DNA from: Dyella_B sp036746095
Lineage (GTDB): Bacteria; Pseudomonadota; Gammaproteobacteria; Xanthomonadales; Rhodanobacteraceae
Length of the DNA: 64,000 nucleotides
Direction of reading: 5' to 3'
Assembly: GCF_036746095.1 (NCBI RefSeq)
Contig: NZ_DAIOEU010000008.1
Span: forward strand, 57,361-121,360
In this document: positions 35,825 through 44,532 of the stretch, in pieces
How positions within the stretch are numbered: the first letter of the stretch is position 1
How the letters are laid out: each line of letters opens with the position of its first letter
Notes under the pieces: generated by a model
Databases searched by the model: none
The model's input: the letters and a program-made list of their open reading frames with translations, nothing else
Told to the model about the DNA's origin: nothing
Position numbers and translations under genes: made by a program

Positions 35825-35945
35825 CGTCATTCCGGCGAAGGCCGGAATCCAGTCAAATACATCGTGCGTAGCACTCCTATTTTTTTTATGTCGAGTGCTT
35901 CGCACGCCATGTTTTAACTGGATTCCGGCGTTCGCCGGAATGACG
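35825..35945. repeat. ~120-bp double-palindrome repeat, copy E (right of GIY-YIG gene)
   Basis: Same structure as copy D: CGTCATTCCGGCGAAGGCCG at the left, inverted partner at the right, inner GTGCGTAGCAC/GTGCTTCGCAC arms and an internal T-run. It ends 15 bases before the stop of the converging methyltransferase gene. Confidence 0.9.
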
Positions 35946-35959
35946 ACCACGGCAACCCA

Positions 35960-36559
35960 TCACCAAGCCCGCTCCAACGCCGCCACCTGCCGCTCCAAGC
36001 GCGGCCCCAGATAACAATGCGACCCGCACGCCAACAAGCCCACCTCGCGAAACTCCCGCAGGTACCACGCCGGTGAGCGCAGCGTCAGCTCATGCCGGTC
36101 GCCTTCCAGATCATCGCGATTGGTAAACACCTCCAGGAACGCAATTCCTTCCAGCATCTCCCCGATCCCGATCAAGCCCGCACGAATCTCCGCCGGCTTG
36201 AGGTAATGCAATACATCCGTGCACACGATCACATCAAAACGCGTATCAAAGCGCAGTTCCGCCAGCTGCCCGAAGCGCGCCAGGCCAATATCCCGGCGGC
36301 TGCCATAACGGCGCACCGCGTACTCGCTGGAATCCAGCCCGCGATACGCCACGTCCGGCCGCAATGCCAGCAACGGTGCGCGCCACACACCCTCGCCGCA
36401 ACCCACATCCAGCACGTTGCGAATCGGCCGCCCCAGGTAGTACTCGGCTTGCGCCACTACCATCGCCACCTTGCGCTTCAATGCCGCTGCCGAACGCACG
36501 GCGTGCCTGGGGTCGCGATACCACTTGTCGAAATAGGCCTGGTCGTAAGTCTTGCGCAT
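35960..36559 (-). CDS. Class I SAM-dependent methyltransferase
   Basis: 199 residues. Motif I is VLDVGCGEGVWRAPLL, motif II YRGLDSSEYAVRRYG, and FDVIVCTDVLHYL marks the post-II strand. The N-terminal MRKTYDQAYFDKWYRDP segment is seen in a distinct group of small methyltransferases. The C-terminus (LRSPAWYLREFREVGL) suggests a substrate lid. The substrate is unknown. Confidence 0.8.
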   Translation of the reverse strand: MRKTYDQAYFDKWYRDPRHAVRSAAALKRKVAMVVAQAEYYLGRPIRNVLDVGCGEGVWRAPLLALRPDVAYRGLDSSEYAVRRYGSRRDIGLARFGQLAELRFDTRFDVIVCTDVLHYLKPAEIRAGLIGIGEMLEGIAFLEVFTNRDDLEGDRHELTLRSPAWYLREFREVGLLACGSHCYLGPRLERQVAALERAW

Positions 36560-36720
36560 GCTTCAGCTCCGTGGGAGCGACGATGGTAACCGCGCTTTAA
36601 CAGACACGGCGCAAATTCGTGAATCACAGCCGAATATTTCCTTACGCTCGCACCTGGCTCGGTCAGCGCAACAGGCAACCGGGCGTTGAGTGCCTATGTG
36701 CCAAGGGGGGACCACCAACC

Positions 36721-38265
36721 ATGCCCACACCACGCTTGAAATACCTGGGCCTGCTGTTGCTTGCCGCGGCGCTGCCGCTGTGGGCCGCTGGCAACGCACC
36801 ACTCGACGCAGACGATATCGCCTGGCTGCGCCGCGCCAGCTTCGGGCTGGACAGCGTTACCGTCGAACGCTATCGCGAACTGGGCCGTACGCGTTTTCTC
36901 GACGAGCAACTGGCCGGCGGCGATGATCCCCTGCCGGCCGCCATCGCGCCATTGATCAACAGTTACGAGGTCTACAACACCTCGCCCGCCAAGCTCATCG
37001 CCGACTATCGCGCCGAAGCGAAAAAGGTCAAAGCGGTCGACGCCGCCGACACCAGCGCCAAGGAAATGGCCAAGAAAGACTTCCAGATGTATCGCCGCGT
37101 TCTCTACAAGCAAAGCGAGGAAGTGGAGTTGCTGCGCGCCATCTACGGCCAGAACCAGCTGAAAGAGCAGATGGTCTGGTTCTGGCTCAACCACTTCAAT
37201 ATCTACGCTCCCAAGGCCGCCGTGGGCCTGTTCGCCACCGATTACGAAGAGAACGTCATCCGCCCGCACGCGCTGGGCAAGTTCAAGGACCTGGTGATGG
37301 CCACGCTGGAAAGCCCGGCCATGCAGTTGTATCTGGACAATGCACACAACGTGCGCGGCAAGACCAACGAAAACTACGCACGCGAATTGATGGAACTGCA
37401 CACGCTGGGCGTGCATGCCGGCTACACGCAACAGGATGTGCAGCAGCTATCGTTGATCCTGACTGGCGCCGGCATCATTCCGCCGCGCGAAGGCCCCAAT
37501 ATCATCGATGGCGTTGATGGCCGTTTTTTCAATCGGCGCCCTGGCGTGGTGCGCAACGGCCTGTTCGTCTTCCTGCCGGCACGGCACGACTACAGCACCA
37601 AGCAATTTCTTGGGCACACCATCAAAGGCAGCGGCTTTGATGAAATCGAACAAGCCGTGGACCTGATCGTGCATCAACCGGCATGTGCGCATTTCATCTC
37701 GCAACAGCTGGCGGTTTATTTCATTGCCGATGATCCGCCGCCCGCGCTGGTCAATGCCATGGCCAACACCTTCCAGAACACCGATGGCGATATCGCCGCC
37801 GTGCTGCGCACCATGTTCCTTTCCAAATACGCCACCACCGGTGCCGGAAAGAAATTCAAGGACCCCATGCAATTCGTGGCCTCCGCGATGCGCATGAGCT
37901 ACGACGGCGAACCGATCACCGATGCCGATCCGCTGGTGAACTGGCTCAACCAGATGGCCGAACCGCTGTACGGCCACATCACGCCGGACGGCTATCCCAG
38001 CGACAACGCAAGCTGGTCCAGCTCGGGCCAGATGGCGAAACGCTTCGACGTGGCGCGCGCGATCGGCAGCGGACGCAACCGCCTGTTTGCCAATGCGGAC
38101 GGTGGAGTACAACGCGCCGAGCCACCGATGTTGAACTCCGCGCTGTTCCGGCAAACCCTGGAACCCACACTTTCCAGCGCCACCCGCGATGCACTGGCCA
38201 AGGCCAACTCGCCGGCGGAGTGGAATACCTTTCTGCTGTCCTCCCCTGATTTCAATTACCGCTGA
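36721..38265 (+). CDS. DUF1800 family secreted protein
   Basis: 514 residues with a signal peptide (MPTPRLKYLGLLLLAAALPL, ending near WAAG). Family hallmarks include DADDIAWLRRASFG at the N-terminus, EQMVWFWLNHFNIY, ENYARELMELHTLGVHAGYT, DVQQLSLILTGAG and DPMQFVASAMR. DUF1800 proteins usually occur with a DUF1501 partner, which follows here 17 bases downstream. AAGGGGGGA precedes the ATG at 36721. Function unknown; a periplasmic or cell-surface role is inferred. Confidence 0.88.
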   Translation: MPTPRLKYLGLLLLAAALPLWAAGNAPLDADDIAWLRRASFGLDSVTVERYRELGRTRFLDEQLAGGDDPLPAAIAPLINSYEVYNTSPAKLIADYRAEAKKVKAVDAADTSAKEMAKKDFQMYRRVLYKQSEEVELLRAIYGQNQLKEQMVWFWLNHFNIYAPKAAVGLFATDYEENVIRPHALGKFKDLVMATLESPAMQLYLDNAHNVRGKTNENYARELMELHTLGVHAGYTQQDVQQLSLILTGAGIIPPREGPNIIDGVDGRFFNRRPGVVRNGLFVFLPARHDYSTKQFLGHTIKGSGFDEIEQAVDLIVHQPACAHFISQQLAVYFIADDPPPALVNAMANTFQNTDGDIAAVLRTMFLSKYATTGAGKKFKDPMQFVASAMRMSYDGEPITDADPLVNWLNQMAEPLYGHITPDGYPSDNASWSSSGQMAKRFDVARAIGSGRNRLFANADGGVQRAEPPMLNSALFRQTLEPTLSSATRDALAKANSPAEWNTFLLSSPDFNYR

Positions 38266-38282
38266 GCCAAAGAGGGACCGTC

Positions 38283-39482
38283 ATGAACCGTCGCCAATTC
38301 CTGCTCGCCGCCGCCAGCGCCGCCACACTGCCTGCGCTGTCTTTCTCCGGCCGTCTCTTTGCAGCCCCCGCCGGCTCGCCGCGCTTCCTGTTCGTGTTCC
38401 TGCGCGGCGGCTATGACTGCAACAACTTCCTGGTGCCCCACAGCAGCGATTTCTACTACGAATCGCGCCCGACCATCGCCATCGCCAAACCGGACGCCAA
38501 CAACCCGAACGCGGCACTGCCACTCGATGCGCATTGGGGCATGAATCCGGTATTGCGCGATTCGATCTATCCGCTGTGGGAAAAGAAACAGATCGCCTTC
38601 ATTCCATTTGCCGGCACGGACGACCTCTCGCGCAGCCACTTCGAAACGCAGGACAGCATCGAACGCGGCGAACCGTTGAACGCCAACGGCAATTATCGCT
38701 CCGGCTTCCTTGCGCGCCTGTCCAGCCAGCTTACCGGCGTACCCGCCATCGCCTTCACCAACAGCCTGCCGTTGAGCTTCCAGGGTGCGGGCAAGGATAT
38801 TCCCAACATCTCGCTGAAGGGCAATACCAAGGCGAATTTCGACCAGCGCCAGTCTTCCATCCTCGCCGGCATGTACAGGAACACGCCGCTTGCTTCCGCC
38901 GCTGCCGATGGCCTGAGCCTGCGCAGCTCGGTATCGATGGATCTGCAAAAGGAAATGACCGCCGCCAGCCGCGGCGCGCCGAACGCCTCCGGCTTCGCGC
39001 AGGAAACGCAGCGCATTGCCGCATTGATGCGCGATCAATACCGCCTAGGTTTCGTCGACGTCGGCGGCTGGGATACGCACGTGAACCAGGGCAACGTCAC
39101 CGGCGGCCTCGCCAACAATCTGCGCAACCTCGGCAACGGACTGGCCGCCTACGCCGCCGCGCTCGGCAACGAGTGGAACAACACCGTGGTGGTGGTGGTT
39201 TCCGAATTCGGCCGCACGTTCCGCGAGAATGGCGACCGCGGTACCGACCACGGCCACGGCACGGTGCATTGGGTACTGGGCGGCAAGGTCAATGGCGGGC
39301 GCATGGCCGGTGAGCAGCTTGCGGTAACGCAGCAGAACCTGTTGCAGAACCGCGATTACCAGGTGCTCAACAACTATCGGGATGTATATAGCGGATTGCT
39401 GGGCCGCGTCTGGGGCCTGCGCGGCAATCAGCTGCAGGATGTATTTCCGCAGGCGAAACCGCGCGATCTGCAATTGGTGTAG
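38283..39482 (+). CDS. DUF1501 family protein, probably Tat-exported
   Basis: 399 residues. The N-terminus MNRRQFLLAAASAATLPALS is a twin-arginine signal. The alkaline-phosphatase-like (sulfatase-like) core is visible: FLFVFLRGGYDCNNFLVPH, the FVDVGGWDTHVNQGN segment, VVVVSEFGRTFREN, and DHGHGTVHWVLGG with possible metal ligands. The short distance to the DUF1800 gene supports an operon and a joint role. Activity unknown. Confidence 0.88.
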   Translation: MNRRQFLLAAASAATLPALSFSGRLFAAPAGSPRFLFVFLRGGYDCNNFLVPHSSDFYYESRPTIAIAKPDANNPNAALPLDAHWGMNPVLRDSIYPLWEKKQIAFIPFAGTDDLSRSHFETQDSIERGEPLNANGNYRSGFLARLSSQLTGVPAIAFTNSLPLSFQGAGKDIPNISLKGNTKANFDQRQSSILAGMYRNTPLASAAADGLSLRSSVSMDLQKEMTAASRGAPNASGFAQETQRIAALMRDQYRLGFVDVGGWDTHVNQGNVTGGLANNLRNLGNGLAAYAAALGNEWNNTVVVVVSEFGRTFRENGDRGTDHGHGTVHWVLGGKVNGGRMAGEQLAVTQQNLLQNRDYQVLNNYRDVYSGLLGRVWGLRGNQLQDVFPQAKPRDLQLV

Positions 39483-39516
39483 GTTGGATATTGAATGCCG
39501 GGATTGCCATCGCAGC

Positions 39517-39981
39517 CTACGCAACATCCTCAATGCGGCGGTACTCCCCTTCCATTACCCGTTCCCAATTCACCCCACCATCAAACGAGCTCTCCAACAC
39601 CAACCGATAGACCCCATCCGCCAGCCACTCATAGATGTGCCGCGTCTGCCCACGCTGCGAACTGCGCAGGAACACCAGCCGCTTCCCATCCCAATGCCCC
39701 GTCGCCGGTTGCACGGGCGCAAAACCGTAGCTATCGAACCAATACAGTGCATACTCACCCGGCTCCTGCCCGGCCACGAACACCGCATGCGCCTGCAACG
39801 CCAGCTTGCCATCGCGCGTTTCGCGGTAATCCAGCAACAGCGCCCTGCCGCCGAGGTCGAATCGCGCATTCACGTGGCCTGCCGCCGGCCCGCCATGGCC
39901 CCAGCGGGTGGTCGCGATTGTTTCATCGCCCAACCACTCACCTACCAATGCGTCCAGCACATTGCCTTCCACAACGTCCAT
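39517..39981 (-). CDS. DUF1579 family protein
   Basis: 154 residues: LDALVGEWLGDETIATTRWG at the N-terminus, then a small beta-barrel pattern (ARFDLGGRALLLDYRETRDG, ALYWFDSYGFAP, RHIYEWLADGVYRLVLE). This matches DUF1579, a lipocalin-like family of unknown function. The ATG at 39981 follows GGGAGTGAGCGCC. It is the last gene of a PadR-HAAS-DUF1579 series on the minus strand. Confidence 0.75.
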   Translation of the reverse strand: MDVVEGNVLDALVGEWLGDETIATTRWGHGGPAAGHVNARFDLGGRALLLDYRETRDGKLALQAHAVFVAGQEPGEYALYWFDSYGFAPVQPATGHWDGKRLVFLRSSQRGQTRHIYEWLADGVYRLVLESSFDGGVNWERVMEGEYRRIEDVA

Positions 39982-39986
39982 GGCGC

Positions 39987-40928
39987 TCACTCCCTCGCGC
40001 TGCCTGCCACCAGCAAATGCTTGGCGATTTGACCGTGCAGATAAGCAAGCGCGCGCACGATGTGCAACGTGGCAAACAACATCACAATACCGATCAGCGA
40101 CGCGCAAATCGTGCCCGGCCAGCTGTTCCACCAGGACACAAAACCGCATAGCTGCGATGGACCGTCGCAATTGGAGTAGGGCACGTCCAGCGAATTCAGC
40201 ACTGCCTTCCCTATCGGCGCCAAGGCCAATGCCAACGAGGTAGCAAGCATGGCTATCGCAATCGTGAAGTACGCAATGCCCAGCGGCAGCATCAGCAACA
40301 TGTAACCCACCGTGCCCCAGGTCCGCGGGTCACTGAGCACCGCGCCGATGCGCTGCCAGAACGACATGCCACGTGTGGAAAAGGCCGGCCGCCGCGGCAT
40401 GCGCACGCCAAGCATGGTTTCCACGATGCGGCCTTCCACCAGCGCCAAGACGCGCACCGAACCCAGGAACAACAGCGCAAACGGAATGCCAATGATCAAC
40501 ACCAGCAAGCCAACCGACAGCGACAGCCCCGTCACCGCCCAGGTGAAATAAAAGATGCCCGTGGCCAGCGACAGCACCATGTAGAACAGTGCACCATAGG
40601 TATGTGGATCGGCCGCCACGCCAAAGAACTGCCCCACCCAGGAAGACTGTTTCGCCGGCCGTGGTGGACGCAGCGCACGCTGGATCTTTATTTCCTGGTC
40701 GCGGTAAATATCTGCCACTTCCTCCGGCGCGCCGTAACTGCCGACCACTTTCGCCAGCATGTCCGCCTCGCCGCGCCCTGGCTGATCAGCCAGTTCGGCA
40801 CGCAGGTGCTCCTCTGCGTCGTACAACGCATCCTGGATCAACGCCGGATCCGCGCCACGCAGCGCTGCGCGCAGTTGTTCCAGATATTCGGCAATCGTCC
40901 TTGGCATCTTTGGTGCATCCGCATTCAT
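39987..40928 (-). CDS. HAAS/putative-sensor domain membrane protein
   Basis: 313 residues. A cytoplasmic N-terminal helical HAAS-type domain (TIAEYLEQLRAALRGADPAL, ALYDAEEHLRAEL) is followed by a sensor-like domain with four or more membrane segments (GALFYMVLSLATGIFYFTWA, SVGLLVLIIGIPFALLFLG, GTVGYMLLMLPLGIAYFTI). PadR regulators commonly pair with such proteins, and the padR stop overlaps this start by four bases. AAGGAGACTGGCG precedes the ATG. Signal unknown. Confidence 0.8.
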   Translation of the reverse strand: MNADAPKMPRTIAEYLEQLRAALRGADPALIQDALYDAEEHLRAELADQPGRGEADMLAKVVGSYGAPEEVADIYRDQEIKIQRALRPPRPAKQSSWVGQFFGVAADPHTYGALFYMVLSLATGIFYFTWAVTGLSLSVGLLVLIIGIPFALLFLGSVRVLALVEGRIVETMLGVRMPRRPAFSTRGMSFWQRIGAVLSDPRTWGTVGYMLLMLPLGIAYFTIAIAMLATSLALALAPIGKAVLNSLDVPYSNCDGPSQLCGFVSWWNSWPGTICASLIGIVMLFATLHIVRALAYLHGQIAKHLLVAGSARE

Positions 40929-41293
40929 CGCCAGTCTCCTTGCAGAACCTTGTCTACCGAATCGCGCGTAGCCCCCCACGCCGCAATCCACTCGCGCAGC
41001 ACCTCACGTCCCCATTTGGTGATGCGGTAATAACGCCGCGGCGGCCCGCTTACCGAGGGCTCCACCTCGCTGGCCAACAGGCCGCTCCCTTCCAGGTTGC
41101 GCAGCACCGGGTAAAGCGCGCTCTGCTTGCCCGCCAGCACGCCCTCGTTCCCCAGCTCTTCCAGACGCTTGGCAATCTGATACCCATACAACGGCTGCCG
41201 CGACTGCCCCAGCACCGCCAGCAAAACCAGCGACACCGTCCCTGCCGACAGCTCTTTCTGAAATTTCTTGATTTGGGCCGCAATGTCTTCCAC
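40925..41293 (-). CDS. PadR-family transcriptional regulator
   Basis: 122 residues with the PadR winged helix: SLVLLAVLGQSRQPLYGYQI, GVLAGKQSALYPVLRNLEGS and the wing GPPRRYYRITKWGREVL. An N-terminal helix (EDIAAQIKKFQKELSAGT) precedes it. It likely autoregulates its own operon with the HAAS-domain protein. Candidate binding sites are the three GCACAT.TTTTGGTGTCA copies about 105-170 bases upstream. Confidence 0.85.
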   Translation of the reverse strand: MEDIAAQIKKFQKELSAGTVSLVLLAVLGQSRQPLYGYQIAKRLEELGNEGVLAGKQSALYPVLRNLEGSGLLASEVEPSVSGPPRRYYRITKWGREVLREWIAAWGATRDSVDKVLQGDWR

Positions 41294-41397
41294 GGCTGCC
41301 CTGCCCTTCCACTTATCGTGGAGAGAATAGTAGTGCGAAGTTCGTACTAGTGCATAGGCATGAAGTCATGGGCTGCGCCTGTGCCGCCTTGTGGGCA

Positions 41398-41464
41398 TGA
41401 CACCAAAATATGTGCGCGTTGCACACATTTTGATGTCAGAGCGGCCGCACATGTTTTGGTGTCA
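41398..41464. repeat. Three copies of an 18-bp motif (GCACATATTTTGGTGTCA)
   Basis: Copy 1 at 41398-41415 is inverted; copy 2 at 41421-41438 (GCACACATTTTGATGTCA) and copy 3 at 41447-41464 (GCACATGTTTTGGTGTCA) are direct. Copies 1 and 2 form an inverted repeat. A further close copy lies at 50805-50823 and a weaker one at 50957-50974. Confidence 0.75.
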
Positions 41465-41621
41465 ATCGACCACAGGCATTGAGATCGTTCTCTGAACCGT
41501 CCATAGGCTTTGGGGCCAATTTCAGGAATAACGGCCCGCTCTGACTAGAACCGACGCGACTGCGGCGGCCAAGGGACAACGTTCAAGTTGCCGTTCACAC
41601 ACGCCGCAGGCATCCTTTTAA

Positions 41622-41645
41622 CGTCCGCCACCCGAAGTGGCCATT
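41622..41645. repeat. Short dispersed GTCCGC repeat, copy 1
   Basis: GTCCGCCACCCGAAGTGGCC is the inverted form of the GTCCGCTTCGGGTGGCGGAC unit at 43134. It lies 70 bases before the next start codon. Confidence 0.6.
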
Positions 41646-41715
41646 GCTATTTAGAATCAATCTTTCCAGCTCGGCCACAACAAAAGACCTATCGGATGTT
41701 GGCAAGGGAGACCAA

Positions 41716-42171
41716 ATGTCGCGACAACCGTTTCATCTTCCAGAGTCAAAGCCGCTTCAAATCGTTGCGCTGGCAAGCATGCTCATTGGTGTGATGTTTA
41801 TCGCAGGGGCGTTTATACCGGGTTTTTCCAACTTCCCTGTAGGGCAAAAATCGTTGGGCTGGAATGAGCTCTGGCATACGCGGGTAGCTGTCGCCGTGTT
41901 GGTAGGCGGCTTATTTATGCTCGCATTCGGATTCGGCGTTGTTCGTCGTCAAGCGTGGACAAGGATTGCTCTGGTAGTTCTTCCGGTTCTGCAGTGTCTG
42001 CCTTTTGAAATTACTCACGTTATTTGGGGAGCGCCAAATCCGCTACCATTTGATGAGGGCAATTTGTTGGGAATTCTGATTTGGGCTGTCATCTGCTCGA
42101 TCTATCTGTTTGGGTTCAAAGCCGCGCGCGATCACTACAAAGTCCAGAGCCCTGCAACTGCCGGCCGATAG
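41716..42171 (+). CDS. Hypothetical four-helix membrane protein
   Basis: 151 residues with four membrane segments (around VALASMLIGVMFIAGAFIPG, VAVAVLVGGLFMLAFGFGVV, RIALVVLPVLQCLPF and GILIWAVICSIYLFGF). AGGGAG precedes the ATG closely. I do not recognise a family. Codon use is more AT-rich than the core genes, in line with the accessory character of this region. Confidence 0.6.
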   Translation: MSRQPFHLPESKPLQIVALASMLIGVMFIAGAFIPGFSNFPVGQKSLGWNELWHTRVAVAVLVGGLFMLAFGFGVVRRQAWTRIALVVLPVLQCLPFEITHVIWGAPNPLPFDEGNLLGILIWAVICSIYLFGFKAARDHYKVQSPATAGR

Positions 42172-42173
42172 TT

Positions 42174-42200
42174 TCCGCTTCGGGTGGCGGGTATTGGCTA
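42174..42200. repeat. Short dispersed GTCCGC repeat, copy 2
   Basis: TCCGCTTCGGGTGGCGGGTA, between two convergent orphan genes; the flanking TTGGC matches copy 3. Confidence 0.55.
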
Positions 42201-42209
42201 AATCAGCAG

Positions 42210-42659
42210 TTATTTCAAGGCGCGATACGCCCGCAGGCTTAGTCCCGACCATTGCGAAAAATGTATCGCTGCAATATTTAGAAATAATGTGAATGCTGAT
42301 GCAATACGTAAGTTCACGGCCGTACCCAAATCGACTCCCTGAGGATAGATCAAAAAGGATCCTAAAAAAATTAGCAACAAATACCCAAGCGAAAAGAACA
42401 CCGCGAATGAATAGAAGCGAGGCATTGAAAGCTTGAACTGAATCTTTCGAATAGTGCCAGCGGAAACCATGCGATGTCTTGCCATTAATACATAGCAAGA
42501 AAAGCCCGTCAGCATGGTCGACCAAACCAATGGGAACATCATCGCAGAAGAGTGATTCGCCAACGGAAGCCAGGCATAGATGGCCAGTGCAAAACTTGCG
42601 CATGCAACGAGTAGGCACGCCCAGCTAACAGGAACAAGCGATTTTAGAAATGCGATCAT
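42210..42659 (-). CDS. Hypothetical membrane protein
   Basis: 149 residues with four hydrophobic segments (VSWACLLVACASFALAIYAW, FPLVWSTMLTGFSCYVLMA, FAVFFSLGYLLLIFLGSFLI, and ASAFTLFLNIAAIHF). The ATG at 42659 has AAGGA eleven bases upstream; the frame is open to 42779. No family recognised. Base composition is lower in GC than core genes nearby. Confidence 0.55.
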   Translation of the reverse strand: MIAFLKSLVPVSWACLLVACASFALAIYAWLPLANHSSAMMFPLVWSTMLTGFSCYVLMARHRMVSAGTIRKIQFKLSMPRFYSFAVFFSLGYLLLIFLGSFLIYPQGVDLGTAVNLRIASAFTLFLNIAAIHFSQWSGLSLRAYRALK

Positions 42660-42715
42660 CGTTGCGAGATCCTTCTTGATTTCGGGTCGAAAACGAACAT
42701 TCAGAGCGTACGAAG

Positions 42716-43087
42716 TTATTCCGAAAAGTGGTGGTACTTCGAAACGACCAGGCCGTCCTTCGAATAGCCGACCGCCCAAGCGCTAAGGAAATACTCGTAG
42801 TGAACTTCAGTCACGCACGACCCATTATTCCTCCCTCGGTAATGGGCGTCATCGCCCCACCAAAGGTTCTCGCCGCAGCGTCGCACCGTATTCGGCTTGC
42901 CCATCTGCTTCACAACGGAAGCTTCGGACTCGCCCCATTGAATTTGCTCAAATTTGTGGCCAGCCCACGCATCCATAGCCCAATTCACGGCCAAAAGGCC
43001 GCCTACCGCAACCGCGACGAAGGGTGCAATTAGTGCCGCTAGGAGGATCTGGAAGATCAGTCTCAAGTTGCCCCACAACGAGCCCAT
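42716..43087 (-). CDS. Hypothetical protein with one membrane segment and a BamE-like C-terminal domain
   Basis: 123 residues. One N-terminal membrane segment (IFQILLAALIAPFVAVAVGG) precedes a soluble part that reads like a small BamE/OmlA-type fold: FEQIQWGESEASVVKQMGKP followed by a strand with TEVHYEYFLSAWAVGYS. The BamE likeness is a pattern judgement only. The ATG at 43087 is the first Met near the membrane segment; no strong ribosome-binding site. Confidence 0.55.
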   Translation of the reverse strand: MGSLWGNLRLIFQILLAALIAPFVAVAVGGLLAVNWAMDAWAGHKFEQIQWGESEASVVKQMGKPNTVRRCGENLWWGDDAHYRGRNNGSCVTEVHYEYFLSAWAVGYSKDGLVVSKYHHFSE

Positions 43088-43133
43088 ATTCAACCAATTC
43101 TGTTCCGAATAGCTGCCGCGGTGGGTCAGAAAT

Positions 43134-43159
43134 GTGTCCGCTTCGGGTGGCGGACATTG
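43134..43159. repeat. Short dispersed GTCCGC repeat, copy 3
   Basis: GTCCGCTTCGGGTGGCGGAC followed by ATTGG: a short near-palindrome, 47 bases upstream of the BamE-like gene start. A related GGCGGCCACCGAAAAGTGGCC sits at 43301-43321. Confidence 0.6.
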
Positions 43160-43357
43160 GCGAGCCCCCTCGGACAACAGCGCCTGACGACCACGTACCG
43201 GGAGACACAGTGCCGAACTGCCCATTGACTGTCTGTCGTGCCCGAGGTCTCATGGCGCATCCCCGTTGGGGTGCTGGCGATTTGACCGTCGAGTAGGGAA
43301 GGCGGCCACCGAAAAGTGGCCACGCTGTTGGCAGTTACGAGCTCATCCGGGGATAAC

Positions 43358-44383
43358 ATGAAGTGGCTTAAACGGCTTGCCGCCCTTCTGGCGGTGCTTT
43401 TCGTCGTGCTCGGGGTTTACGTCTTCAGCACGGCCAGGCGCTCAGACAAGCCGGTTGGCTTCCAGGTTGTGCGGGTCGAAAGCCCCAGCGGGCCCATTGC
43501 GGTCGCGCTTTGGTACCCGACGACCGGCGTGCCGCGCGCCACGACGTTCATTGGCGGCAATTTGCTGAGTGTCGCGCGCGACGCGCCGGTCCTGGGCACT
43601 GGCCTACCGGTGGTCGTGATCTCCCACGGCAATGACGGCAGTGCGCTCAGCCATGTCGACTTGGCCATGGATCTGGCGAGCGCCGGCTACGTGGTCGCCG
43701 CGCCGACGCACGCGGGGGACAATTACGCGGATCGAAGCCGGCAGGATTCTCCGGCGCTCTTCAACGAGCGCGCGGAGCAGGTACGCGCCACGCTGGACTA
43801 CGTGCTGCAGCGCTGGCCAAACGCACATGCAGTCGATCAATCGCGCGTGGGCGCCTTCGGCTTCTCCGCCGGCGGCTTCACCGTGCTGACGTTGGCTGGC
43901 GGCACGCCGGACATGACGGCCATTGCCAACCACTGTCGGCGCACGCCAGAGTTCATCTGCAAGGTCCTCGCGCAGGTGGGATCGCCTCTAGTTACTAGCT
44001 CGACAGGCGCGGGCGTCTTCAAGCGTGACGCGCGCATCCGTGCCGCGGTCGTGGCGGCCCCAGGACTGGGTTTCACATTCGACCATGGTGGCCTGTCTGA
44101 TGTCCGTATTCCGGTGCAGGTCTGGCATGGGGCCAACGATGAAACCGTGCCCTATGCGACCAACGTCCAGATCATCGAGCAGGGCCTCGGCGACCACGCG
44201 GAGACCCACACACTGCCGGGAGCCACGCATCTATCCTTCCTGGCGCCGTGCGGGCTCCTGAAGCCGCCCGCGTTGTGCAAAGACCCTGGCGGCTTTGATC
44301 GCGTTGCCGCGCACAAGGCGATGAACGCCGAGGTCGTCCGCTTCTTCGCCACCCATCTCAGGGGCGCTGGAGGGATCAAGTAA
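43358..44383 (+). CDS. Exported alpha/beta hydrolase (dienelactone hydrolase/PAF-acetylhydrolase-like)
   Basis: 341 residues. An N-terminal hydrophobic segment (residues 5-25) acts as signal or anchor. The hydrolase core has PVVVISHGNDGS (oxyanion loop), the nucleophile elbow GAFGFSAGGFT, the Asp region VQVWHGANDETVP, and the catalytic His in LPGATHLSFLAPCG. The fold and GFSAGG box fit a group of periplasmic esterase-like enzymes. GGGGATAAC precedes the ATG. Substrate unknown. Confidence 0.78.
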   Translation: MKWLKRLAALLAVLFVVLGVYVFSTARRSDKPVGFQVVRVESPSGPIAVALWYPTTGVPRATTFIGGNLLSVARDAPVLGTGLPVVVISHGNDGSALSHVDLAMDLASAGYVVAAPTHAGDNYADRSRQDSPALFNERAEQVRATLDYVLQRWPNAHAVDQSRVGAFGFSAGGFTVLTLAGGTPDMTAIANHCRRTPEFICKVLAQVGSPLVTSSTGAGVFKRDARIRAAVVAAPGLGFTFDHGGLSDVRIPVQVWHGANDETVPYATNVQIIEQGLGDHAETHTLPGATHLSFLAPCGLLKPPALCKDPGGFDRVAAHKAMNAEVVRFFATHLRGAGGIK

Positions 44384-44532
44384 GCGATGCCTTCATCGCA
44401 ACGGCATGCGAGCGGGAGCGCCAGGGTGGTGTCCCTTGGTCAAACCATCGGGATATGGCGCGTGATGGACGGCTTCAACCGCTTGGCGAGTCAAGAGGCC
44501 TGTCGCATGGATGAGCCTGTGGGACAGCGCGC

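Larger units (their letters stand above)
41294..41715. other. Divergent gap between padR and an orphan membrane gene
   Basis: 422 bases. The left part should hold the padR promoter. 41398-41464 carries three copies of an 18-bp motif. 41622-41645 carries a GTCCGC-type short repeat just before the next gene. No convincing gene is seen. Confidence 0.55.

Noticed and set aside
35372..35945. CRISPR array
   Set aside because: The repeats are ~120 bp, palindromic at both ends and separated by a gene, not short regular repeats with unique spacers; no cas genes are present.
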